A stretch of DNA of 64,000 nt from Phycisphaerales bacterium (lineage in GTDB: Bacteria > Planctomycetota > Phycisphaerae > Phycisphaerales > SM1A02), in contig JASMKH010000002.1 in NCBI GenBank assembly GCA_030749435.1, positions 1 through 64,000 of the forward strand, given 5' to 3'. Positions 24,719-32,551 of the stretch are shown here, piece by piece. How positions within the stretch are numbered: position 1 is the stretch's first letter; the number at the start of each line of letters is the position of its first letter. The position numbers and the translations under genes were made by a program. Below the pieces are notes generated by a model. That model saw nothing but the letters and a program-made list of their open reading frames with translations, did no database searches and was not told the origin of the DNA.

Positions 24719-27700
24719 ATGAGCGATTACTGCGAGCTCGAAGTGACGACCAACTTCACCTTCCTCACAGGAGCGAGTCATCCCGAAGAGTATGTGCGAA
24801 CCGCATCGGATCTTGGATATGAGTCGGTGGCGATCACGGATACGGATAGTGTGGGTGGATTGGTTCGGGCGCACGTGGTGGCGTGCGAAGTCGGCATCCG
24901 GTTGATCTGCGGCGTTCGATTGCGTCTTCAAATGGAGTATGGCGTACTCGAGGTGCTGGTGTATCCGACCGATCTCGCCTCGTGGGGTGGGCTTTGCCGC
25001 CTGCTGACGCTTGGCCGGTGCCGGGCAGGCAAGGGCGAGTGTGAACTGTATCTGCAGGACTTGATTCACCACCACGTCGGGCTGCTGGCCGTTGTTGCCG
25101 CATGGGAAGGCGGTGATGTTGAAGCCTTCTGTTCGCTTGAGCGACTGCGATCGGTCTTTGACGATGATCGCCTTTCGCTGGCGGTGCATCGGCACTTTGG
25201 TGGTGAGGACGATGTTCGCTCGGCGGCCCGCGTGGCGATGGCAGCGCGGGCGGAAGTACCCCCTGTCGTCACCAACAACGTGCAGTTCCACAAACCGCAG
25301 CGGCGACGGCTTCATGATGTGCTGGCATGCGTTCGAATGCACTGCACGCTGGACGAGGCCGGGACGCGCTTGGTCCCAAACAGCGAACAGCACCTCAAGA
25401 GTGCAGGTGACATGGCGACGCTCTTTGCCGATCTGCCCTGTGCAGTCTCGCGAAGTTCGGAGATCGCCGATCGGGTCGCGAGCGGGTTTTCGCTCAGCCA
25501 CATCCGATACGCGCCACCGCGGGACAATTGTCCGCGAGGTGATGACGAGGATGCCCACCTTCGCACGCTGACCGACCGCGGGCTTCGACATCGGTATCCA
25601 CATGGTGTTCCGGACTGCGTGGCGGATCAGGTGGAGCGCGAGTTGTCGCTGATCGCTGAACTCGGGTACGCGTCGTACTTTCTGACTGTGCATGACATCG
25701 TCTGCTTCGCGCGGCGCCGTCGGATTTTGTGTCAGGGGCGCGGGTCGGCCGCCAACTCGGCAGTGTGTTGGGCGCTGTCGATCACGGCGGTCGATCCTGA
25801 GCGGGGCAACCTGCTGTTTGAACGGTTTCTCAGCCGCGAGCGGGGAGAACCGCCCGATATCGACATCGATTTCGAGCATGAACGCCGGGAGGAGGTGATT
25901 CAGTACATCTATGGGAAATACGGCCGTGATCGCGCGGCGTTGTGCGCCACCACGATTACGTATCGGTGGCGGAGTGCGATTCGGGATGTCGGCCGGGTCT
26001 TCGGTTTGTCGATGGATGTTGTCGAGCGCCTGGCGAAGGAGGGGGCGTCTTCGGCGCAAGGTCGAGGCGTCGTTGATCTTGCAGTGGAGGTTGCGGGGTG
26101 GCTGCGGGGGTTCCCGCGGCATCGATCCCAGCATGTCGGCGGGTTTGTGATTACGGAGTCGGCACTTGAGTCGATGGTTCCCATCGAGATCGCCGCTATG
26201 GAAGATCGCACCGTCATTGAATGGGACAAGGACGATATCGAGGCGCTCGGCATTCTCAAGATCGACGTGCTTGGGCTCGGCATGCTTACCTGCATTCGGC
26301 GATGTCTGGATGAGATCCCAGCGGACCCACCGCTGAGCATCGCGACCATTCCTCCAGAGGACTCCGCGGTATATGACATGTGTTGCCGCGCTGATACGGT
26401 TGGCGTGTTTCAGATCGAGTCGCGGGCGCAGATGGCGATGCTTCCGCGAATGCGTCCTCGATGCTTCTACGACCTCGTGGTTGAGATCGCGCTGGTGCGA
26501 CCGGGACCGATCCAGGGCGGCATGGTTCATCCGTATCTGCGAAGGCGGGAGGGGACCGAGGCGATTTCGTATCCCAACGACGCGGTGCGGTCAGTCCTGG
26601 AACGAACGCTCGGCGTGCCGATCTTCCAGGAACAGGCCATGCGATTGGCGATGGTTGCCGGTGGATTCTCGGCGGACAAGGCCGAACACCTTCGCCGCGC
26701 GATGGGAGCGTGGAAGCGCCGGCCGGACACCATGCGGCAGATCGGTGCCGAACTCGTCGAAGGAATGCGGGCGCGTGGATACGAGCCGGACTTCATCGAT
26801 CGATGCTGGAAGCAGATTCACGGGTTCAGTGAGTACGGATTCCCGGAGTCACACTCGGCAAGCTTCGCCCTGCTGGTCTATGCCTCAGCTTGGCTCAAAT
26901 GTCATCATCCTGCTGCTTTCGCATGCGCCCTGCTCAACAGCCAGCCGATGGGCTTCTACGCCCCTGCGCAGATCGTTCGGTGCGCGAAGGAGCACGGCGT
27001 TGAAGTTCGCCCGATCGATGTGAATCACAGTGTCATCGGGTGCACGCTTGAGGACTCAGACGGACCGCATCCGGCGCTTCGGCTCGGCCTTCGTATGGTG
27101 CGGGGGCTCTCTCGCGACGATGCGTCCAGTGTCTGCGCTGCGGTTGCGGATCTCGGGGAGGTGCTCGACTTGTGGTCTCTTCGATCACGTGGTGTCGGGC
27201 CCGGGGCGTTGCGTGCGATGGCGCGGGCGGATGCCTTCGGGTCCTTGTCGTTGGAACGGCAGGCCGCGTTGTGGGAGATCACATTGATCGAGCGGGGCAC
27301 CCTGCCGCTGTTTCCGGTGGAGGGGGCGAGGAAGGGGCCTGCGGAAACGAGACTGCCCGAAGTGACGCTCCGTCATCAGGTGGTCCAGGACTACTGCGCG
27401 ACGGGCTTGTCGCTGAAGGCGCATCCGATCTCGTTCATGCGAACCTGGCTGGAGGCCCGCGGCGCCGTGACGGCCGGGGCACTCAACGCCATGGAGACAC
27501 CCCTGAGCGGCGAACGGCCCCGCAGGGTGGCGGCAGGGGGCCTGGTGCTGGTGCGTCAGCAGCCGCACTCGGCCAAGGGCATGGTGTTCATGACGATCGA
27601 GGATGAGACCGGCATCGTGAACATCGTCATGGGTCCGAACGTCTATCGGCGATGCCGCGCGGCCGTGCGCCTGTGCCCGGCGGTCATCGTGTATGGCGTA

Positions 27701-27811
27701 CTGCAGCGGCGGGGCGAGGTGGTCCATCTCAAGGCGGAGGTGATTGCGGAGGCGGCCCCCTCCATCGGAGACGCCCTGCACCACGCCGTGAGCGTCCATT
27801 CGTGGCGGTAG
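24719..27811 (+). CDS. dnaE2: error-prone DNA polymerase III alpha-like subunit DnaE2
   Basis: 1030 aa from ATG 24719 (MSDYCELEVTTNFTFL); the track's start is inside imuB. Domains in order are an N-terminal PHP-like domain ('GASHPEEYVRTASDLGYESVAITD'), the C-family polymerase palm with 'RGSAANSAVCW' and the catalytic 'PDIDIDFEHERREEVIQ' (~ residues 378-395), thumb/fingers ('FQEQAMRLAMVAGGFS', 'GFPESHSASFALLVYASAWLK'), and a C-terminal OB fold ('LVRQQPHSAKGMVFMTIEDETG'). The size and absence of the replicative C-terminal tau-binding region fit DnaE2. The first PHP His of the family (ELH) is Glu here. It works in mutagenic lesion bypass with ImuA/ImuB, with which it forms an operon. Confidence 0.95.
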   Translation: MSDYCELEVTTNFTFLTGASHPEEYVRTASDLGYESVAITDTDSVGGLVRAHVVACEVGIRLICGVRLRLQMEYGVLEVLVYPTDLASWGGLCRLLTLGRCRAGKGECELYLQDLIHHHVGLLAVVAAWEGGDVEAFCSLERLRSVFDDDRLSLAVHRHFGGEDDVRSAARVAMAARAEVPPVVTNNVQFHKPQRRRLHDVLACVRMHCTLDEAGTRLVPNSEQHLKSAGDMATLFADLPCAVSRSSEIADRVASGFSLSHIRYAPPRDNCPRGDDEDAHLRTLTDRGLRHRYPHGVPDCVADQVERELSLIAELGYASYFLTVHDIVCFARRRRILCQGRGSAANSAVCWALSITAVDPERGNLLFERFLSRERGEPPDIDIDFEHERREEVIQYIYGKYGRDRAALCATTITYRWRSAIRDVGRVFGLSMDVVERLAKEGASSAQGRGVVDLAVEVAGWLRGFPRHRSQHVGGFVITESALESMVPIEIAAMEDRTVIEWDKDDIEALGILKIDVLGLGMLTCIRRCLDEIPADPPLSIATIPPEDSAVYDMCCRADTVGVFQIESRAQMAMLPRMRPRCFYDLVVEIALVRPGPIQGGMVHPYLRRREGTEAISYPNDAVRSVLERTLGVPIFQEQAMRLAMVAGGFSADKAEHLRRAMGAWKRRPDTMRQIGAELVEGMRARGYEPDFIDRCWKQIHGFSEYGFPESHSASFALLVYASAWLKCHHPAAFACALLNSQPMGFYAPAQIVRCAKEHGVEVRPIDVNHSVIGCTLEDSDGPHPALRLGLRMVRGLSRDDASSVCAAVADLGEVLDLWSLRSRGVGPGALRAMARADAFGSLSLERQAALWEITLIERGTLPLFPVEGARKGPAETRLPEVTLRHQVVQDYCATGLSLKAHPISFMRTWLEARGAVTAGALNAMETPLSGERPRRVAAGGLVLVRQQPHSAKGMVFMTIEDETGIVNIVMGPNVYRRCRAAVRLCPAVIVYGVLQRRGEVVHLKAEVIAEAAPSIGDALHHAVSVHSWR

Positions 27812-27898
27812 CGAGCCACGCCGATTGCACCGTGGCGGCCCGGCACGCCCCATGTGTTCGGCGTCGAGGTCTCGGCTCGAACCGCGGCCGCACGCACG

Positions 27899-28144
27899 CT
27901 ACAGAACGAAGACGACGAAGAACACGACAAGCACCACCACTGTGATCAGCAGCATCAGTCGCTTGTGAAACTCCATTGCTGCGGGAGGTCGGCGAAGCAC
28001 GCGGCCGCCGATCTGCGAGCCGCACTCCGGACAGAACTCAACCTCATCCCAGACCTCGGCGCCGCAGTCGGGGCACCACCCGGTCTGGTCGGCCTCGTCG
28101 CCAAAGCGATCGAGGTCCTCTGAACTCGGCTGCTCGTCCAACAT
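27899..28144 (-). CDS. tail-anchored zinc-ribbon protein
   Basis: 81 aa. An acidic N-terminus (~1-22) leads to a zinc ribbon with two CxxC pairs ('CPDC' and 'CPEC', ~24-42), then one hydrophobic helix at the very end ('LMLLITVVVLVVFFVVFVL'). Such a protein would be held in the membrane by its tail with the ribbon in the cytoplasm. It starts 9 bases after the stop of the transglutaminase-fold gene, so it is the last member of the OmpA-like/mlaE run. Function unknown; zinc ribbons of this type often mediate protein contacts. Small but with coherent features, so I take it as real. Confidence 0.78.
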   Translation of the reverse strand: MLDEQPSSEDLDRFGDEADQTGWCPDCGAEVWDEVEFCPECGSQIGGRVLRRPPAAMEFHKRLMLLITVVVLVVFFVVFVL

Positions 28145-28153
28145 GGGTTCTGG

Positions 28154-29338
28154 TCAGGGGGCCGAGGTTCGAGTGAGGGTGACGGACGAAGGCACTGGCC
28201 GCTGCGGATTCAACGTGAAGCGGCCCGATGAAGTGGGAATTGATCCCTGTTCGATGGGTGCCGGAAACGCAGCACCCTGCAGGAACCGTGTCCATCCCCA
28301 GACCGCCCAACTGTCGAATGCGTCCTTGCCATTGCCTGGAGCGAAAGACCATGCAATCGGGATCGCGCGATTCAGGCGCGGCATGGTGCCGAAGTACTCC
28401 CAGCGGCGGCGAGCGTCGAGGGTGCCGACAGACTGTTCCGAGAGCATCTTCGGATTGAACGGGGTCCAGCCACACTCGGGAAGATAGACCTCGCCCCAGA
28501 CTCCGAACTCGTCGAGACCGCCCCATGCGACATTGCCGATACCAATCACCGGCCGGGCGGGGAAGTCCGCGGCTCGGAGCATGGCGACGCACAGGCATAC
28601 CAGATCTGCAGGAGATCCTTCGCCAGTCGTCGCCGCCTGCTTGGCGCCGACGACGTCGATGCCTCTGAGTTGTCCTTGCTGCCCTCGAGATACGCGGGTC
28701 TGACCAACCTTGAAGTTGGCACACGCGTATTGGATGAGGAGTTTGGCGGCCTGAACAGGCGGAACGCTGCGCACCTGCCCTTGGGTGAGTTCCTGTACCG
28801 CCTTGCTGATGATCGGCGCATCTGACTCGATCAGAACGCTGGGCCGCCGCATGGCGGCGACTTCTGAAGGCCACGAGGCTGGCCAGTCGATCCGCATGGC
28901 CGCCTCGTCATCAAACTTGCTCGACCAGGTTGTCGTGACGGCAGACACAGTGACCTTCAGCGGCCAGATGTTGACCGCAGGGATGGGAACGGTGATGTCT
29001 CCCTCGCCGAGTGGGTCGGGCGGTCCGACGGCCCGCGCTGCATCCATCCGCTGGGCGTCGCGGCCAGCAGCCAATGCAATGCTGATCCCGTCGGAGTCGA
29101 TCGCGCTCCAGGGGCCGGAGAGAATCAGCGGGAGCCTCCATGGATTGGAGCGACCGGATGCGGGTTCGTAGTTGATCGTTGTTTCGAACGAGAATCGGTA
29201 TCGAAGCGGTTCGACCCGTTGCAACGGTCCCTGCGGTTGGAGCACTGTCAATGCTTCGGGGGAGCTCCCGGCAGCCGACGGAGCCGGGGGTGGCAACTGC
29301 GCAGATCCGAGCAGACCGAGGATGATTGAAGCGATCAT
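28154..29338 (-). CDS. exported transglutaminase-fold protein lacking the catalytic triad
   Basis: 394 aa from ATG 29338, which overlaps the mlaE stop as ATGA and begins a signal peptide (MIASIILGLLGSAQ); the track's 123 extra residues run antisense-like through mlaE and are rejected. Residues ~25-190 are beta-rich. The transglutaminase-like core at ~195-310 has 'LIQYACANFKVGQT', 'GSPADLVCLCVAMLRA', 'PARPVIG' and 'WGEVYLPECGWTPFNP'. Aligned by eye to the family pattern G-x-C-x-D...HAW...GW-x-P-F-D-P, the Cys is Pro, the His is Gly and the Asp is Asn. It is therefore probably not an enzyme but a binding or structural protein in the periplasm, encoded with MlaE. Confidence 0.8.
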   Translation of the reverse strand: MIASIILGLLGSAQLPPPAPSAAGSSPEALTVLQPQGPLQRVEPLRYRFSFETTINYEPASGRSNPWRLPLILSGPWSAIDSDGISIALAAGRDAQRMDAARAVGPPDPLGEGDITVPIPAVNIWPLKVTVSAVTTTWSSKFDDEAAMRIDWPASWPSEVAAMRRPSVLIESDAPIISKAVQELTQGQVRSVPPVQAAKLLIQYACANFKVGQTRVSRGQQGQLRGIDVVGAKQAATTGEGSPADLVCLCVAMLRAADFPARPVIGIGNVAWGGLDEFGVWGEVYLPECGWTPFNPKMLSEQSVGTLDARRRWEYFGTMPRLNRAIPIAWSFAPGNGKDAFDSWAVWGWTRFLQGAAFPAPIEQGSIPTSSGRFTLNPQRPVPSSVTLTRTSAP

Positions 29339-30171
29339 GAGAGTGGGCTCTTGAATCCAATGTCCAACACGATTCTCCCGAATGTCCGAAGGAACTCGGC
29401 GAGTGCCAGATTGATGACGATGATCGCCAGGAAGGAGGATACGAAGGACTCGGTCGTGGCGCGGCCGACACCGGCGGCCCCCGGCTTGCAGGTGAATCCC
29501 TTGTAGCAGGCGATCAGCCCGATGCTCAGCCCGAAGAAGACGGCTTTGATCAGACCGGTCGCAGGTTCCCACCAGGTCAGGAACCAGGCGGTGTTGTCCC
29601 AATACTCCCGGGCGGAGACGCCGTGCCATACGACGGTGAAGAGCCATCCGCCGCCAACGCCGAGCAGATCGGAGAAGACGGTGAGGATCGGTGTCATGAC
29701 CATGCATGCGAGTACCCGGGGCACAACGAGTACGGCGATCGGATCGGCGCCCATGGATCGGACCGCGTCGAGTTGCTCGGTGACCCGCATGGTTCCAAGT
29801 TCGGCCGTCATGGCGCCGCCGACCCGGCCAGCGACCATGACTGCAGCGAGCACCGGACCGATCTGCTTGACGACGGACACATTGATGATCATGCCCAATC
29901 GGTTCTCAAGGCCGTAGGCCTGGAACTGCACGAAACTCTCAAGCGCGAGAATCATCCCGATGAAGGCGCCGGTGATGGCGACGACGGGGATGCTCAGAAC
30001 GCCGATGTCGAGGATGAGGGGTGCCAGGACCCGCCACCGCAACCAGCGGCTTGGCTGGGTCGTCGTGGCCCACACCACGTGGCCTGAGAATTGGGTCAAC
30101 TTCCCTGCCGCCTCGAGTGGTTGCTGGAGGCGGCGGGCAGCCGTGGCGATGGGAATACCGGAGGAGGCCAT
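29335..30171 (-). CDS. mlaE: MlaE-type ABC transporter permease
   Basis: 278 aa, inner-membrane permease for phospholipid trafficking between inner and outer membrane. About five or six hydrophobic segments are visible: 'LILDIGVLSIPVVAITGAFIGMILAL', 'IGPVLAAVMVAGRVGGAMTAELGTM' (the MlaE signature), 'VLVVPRVLACMVMTPILTVFSDLLG' and 'VSSFLAIIVINLAL'. Also typical is 'EQLDAVRSMGADPIAVLVVPR'. The ATPase and MCE partners are not adjacent; a candidate pair lies at 46961-48738. It is preceded by an OmpA-like lipoprotein gene (26 bases) and overlaps the downstream gene by four bases. Confidence 0.93.
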   Translation of the reverse strand: MASSGIPIATAARRLQQPLEAAGKLTQFSGHVVWATTTQPSRWLRWRVLAPLILDIGVLSIPVVAITGAFIGMILALESFVQFQAYGLENRLGMIINVSVVKQIGPVLAAVMVAGRVGGAMTAELGTMRVTEQLDAVRSMGADPIAVLVVPRVLACMVMTPILTVFSDLLGVGGGWLFTVVWHGVSAREYWDNTAWFLTWWEPATGLIKAVFFGLSIGLIACYKGFTCKPGAAGVGRATTESFVSSFLAIIVINLALAEFLRTFGRIVLDIGFKSPLS

Positions 30172-30197
30172 CGTTCAGGCGTGAACAGCCAGTTCGA

Positions 30198-31022
30198 TCA
30201 CTTCATGGGCTCGTTGTAGGCGTCGCTGTCCGCAGCGTCGACCTCCACGATCGTCTCCGTCTGTGTTGCGGGAACCAGGTAGATCTCGACGCGGCGATTC
30301 TCCGCCGTGCCACCGGGCGCATTGGTGACCAGCGGGTGGAACTCACCGTCACCGGCGACTCGTACCTGTGTGGCGTCGACGCCCGACTTCACGAGCGCGT
30401 TTCGTACGGCAATGGCGCGGTGGACGGACAGATGGAGATTCGTCGGATGTGCCTGACGGGAGTGCGTCACCGGGACATCGTCCGTATGGCCGACCACGAG
30501 CACCTCGAGCGGCACCGCTGAGGGAGACGCGATGATCTGCGCGATGGCGTTGAGTGGTGCATCGCTGCCTGGGCGAAGTTGATCGGAGCCACTGGCGAAG
30601 GTCAGGTCGCTTGAGAACCGGAGCATGCCGCTCTCCGGATCGAAGGAGATGTGATCCGGGTTGCTCGAGGCGATGGTCGCCAGAGCGCTTTCCATGTCCT
30701 CCGGCAGTTGCCCAATCTCGAGTGCCGTGAGGTGGCGGGCGAGGGTGTCATTGCGCTGGGCAAGCATGTCCCAGCGGTTGTTCAGGTCGTCGTACTCGCC
30801 CTGAAGGCGGTCGATCTCCTGCCGGGACTGGTCCAGTTCCTGATTTCGACGGACAAGCGTCTGCTCGATTTCAGCGCGACCTCGCTCGGCATCGCTGAGT
30901 TGCTGCACGAGCGAGCGGTTGACGTTCTGCAGGGCTTCGTACTTTCGGCTGTTCTGTTCGCCGCACCCGATGGTGGTGAGCATGGTGGCGGTGAGCAGGC
31001 CGAGCGTCAGGCGGTGGAACAT
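30198..31022 (-). CDS. OmpA-family lipoprotein with coiled coil
   Basis: 274 aa from ATG 31022, which has GGAGG seven bases upstream; the track starts two codons earlier at TTG. A lipobox (TTIG-C, ~20) predicts an outer-membrane lipoprotein. Residues ~30-110 form a coiled coil ('LVQQLSDAERGRAEIEQTL', 'LDQSRQEIDRLQGEYDDLNNRW'). Residues ~130-260 are the OmpA/MotB peptidoglycan-binding domain ('LTFASGSDQLRPGSDAPLNAIA', 'VVGHTDDVPV', 'HLSVHRAIAVRNALV', 'ENRRVEIYL'). It would tie the outer membrane to peptidoglycan. It leads the mlaE operon. A second protein of the same design is encoded at 44330-44983. Confidence 0.92.
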   Translation of the reverse strand: MFHRLTLGLLTATMLTTIGCGEQNSRKYEALQNVNRSLVQQLSDAERGRAEIEQTLVRRNQELDQSRQEIDRLQGEYDDLNNRWDMLAQRNDTLARHLTALEIGQLPEDMESALATIASSNPDHISFDPESGMLRFSSDLTFASGSDQLRPGSDAPLNAIAQIIASPSAVPLEVLVVGHTDDVPVTHSRQAHPTNLHLSVHRAIAVRNALVKSGVDATQVRVAGDGEFHPLVTNAPGGTAENRRVEIYLVPATQTETIVEVDAADSDAYNEPMK

Positions 31023-31152
31023 GGACAACCCTCCAAAGGCGTGATCGTGCTAGGCTCTCTCGGGCACCCGGGCGGTCGCGCGGGTGACTTCCCGAGAGGG
31101 CAGACGTCAGTGTATCGACCGTCCCGGCAGCAGGTTGGAGTAACCGATCGAC

Positions 31153-32442
31153 ATGACGGCAACCTGTGGAGAACCTGTCCACAAGCGCCGGCTGATCCGC
31201 GCAGGTGGTCTTCTTGACGCCGCCGGGACGGAGGTGGCGCCGGGAGTCGTGCTGGTCGAGTCCGATCGCGTGGCGGCCGCAGGTACGCCGGAGTCAATCG
31301 GATCCGTCCCTGACGCCGAGATCGTTGATCGCACCGGGGAACTGCTGGTGCCCGGCCTGGTCAATGCGCACTGCCACCTCGACCTGAGCGGCCCGGGTCC
31401 GTGGCCACCGGCTGGGGGGGACTATCGAGGGTGGGTCGGTCGGGTCCGATCGCTCCGCGCCGAGGCGTCTGAGGCGCAGGTTCGCCGGGCCGTCCGCCGC
31501 GGGATTGCGTTGTCGCTGGCCGGTGGGACCTCGTGCATTGGCGACATCGCCGGGGAGCCGCCTGCAGCCTCGATCGAGGAACTGCGTCGCAGCCCGCTGC
31601 AGGGGACGGCATTTGTCGAGTGCTTCGGCATCGGCAGTGGCCAGCCATCCAGCATTGAGCGGATGCTCGGGCAACTCTCGGGGTGCCCCGCGGACGAGGC
31701 CGGAGTTCGCGTTGGGGTGTCGCCCCACGCGCCATACTCATGTGGTCCCGACGTCTTCGCGGCCGCCGCATCAACGGGGCGGCAGTTGAGTACCCACCTC
31801 GCGGAGACCAAGGGCGAAGCGGACCTGTTGTTGCTTGGATCCGGCCCGCTCCGAGAAATGCTCGAGAAGGACATCGGCGTCTGGAACGAAGGTGTGCGGA
31901 TCCCGTGGGGAACTGAGACGGGGATGCCACGGGCCGCCTCACCGGTTGCGAGGGTCGTGGCGGCGATGTCGGGAACGGGAGCGCTCTGCGCCCACATGAA
32001 CTACCTCGGGCACGATGACGTCGACTGCTGCGTAGCGGCCGGCATTCGCCTCGTGTACTGCCCTCGGGCGAGCGCTTCATTCGGCCACGCGCCCCCAGCG
32101 GTCGACCCGCATCCCTGGCTGGCGCTGCGGGAGGCTGGCCTCACCGTGTGTCTGGGGACCGACTCACTCCTCTGCCTTGACACACCCGAGCGAATCAGCG
32201 TGCTTGACGACATGCGGCTGCTGTATCGTCGTGATGGTGTGGATCCGATGATCCTGCTTGAAATGGCAACGATTGCTGGTGCAGACGCTTTGGAGATCCC
32301 TCGCGCTGCTGTTTCACTGGGCCCTTCAGTGGCAGGCCTCGTGGCTGTGAGATCCAGCGCCACAACGCCTGTGGGGATGCTCGCCAATGCACTTGCCCAC
32401 GATGGGCCTCCATCGTGGGCGGTGCAGCCAACTTCCCTTTGA
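31153..32442 (+). CDS. amidohydrolase of the TRZ/ATZ (cytosine deaminase-like) family
   Basis: 429 aa, cytoplasmic. Metal ligands of the superfamily are seen in order: HxH in 'NAHCHLDLS' (~72-78), His in 'VSPHAPYSCGP', His in 'STHLAETKGE', His in 'ALCAHMNYLGHDDVD', and the catalytic Asp in 'CLGTDSLLC'. The end ('PRAAVSLGPSVAGLVAVRS') is the small beta domain of the family. Members deaminate aminated heterocycles; one group makes futalosine in the alternative menaquinone pathway, which is possible here, but no other mqn gene is in the window. Divergent from the OmpA-like gene with 130 bases between. Confidence 0.85.
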   Translation: MTATCGEPVHKRRLIRAGGLLDAAGTEVAPGVVLVESDRVAAAGTPESIGSVPDAEIVDRTGELLVPGLVNAHCHLDLSGPGPWPPAGGDYRGWVGRVRSLRAEASEAQVRRAVRRGIALSLAGGTSCIGDIAGEPPAASIEELRRSPLQGTAFVECFGIGSGQPSSIERMLGQLSGCPADEAGVRVGVSPHAPYSCGPDVFAAAASTGRQLSTHLAETKGEADLLLLGSGPLREMLEKDIGVWNEGVRIPWGTETGMPRAASPVARVVAAMSGTGALCAHMNYLGHDDVDCCVAAGIRLVYCPRASASFGHAPPAVDPHPWLALREAGLTVCLGTDSLLCLDTPERISVLDDMRLLYRRDGVDPMILLEMATIAGADALEIPRAAVSLGPSVAGLVAVRSSATTPVGMLANALAHDGPPSWAVQPTSL

Positions 32443-32551
32443 GCAGCACACACATCGGATGAATACGCATAACTGTCTTCGTCGAGGCCGTGAACTCCCG
32501 CACTGGGGGCTCGAAACGGGATCAATGTATGAATGCAGAGGAACTCAACCG

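Noticed and set aside
24242-26530. 762-aa antisense ORF over dnaE2
   Set aside because: Shadow of dnaE2, which has intact polymerase motifs on the plus strand.
28154-29707. Longer start of the transglutaminase-fold protein at 29707
   Set aside because: It would run 369 bases through mlaE in another frame; the ATGA overlap and signal peptide at 29338 decide the start.
32439-32470. TTGAGC ... TACGCA as a promoter for the beta-helix gene
   Set aside because: The spacer is about 19 bases and both boxes match poorly; not better than chance.
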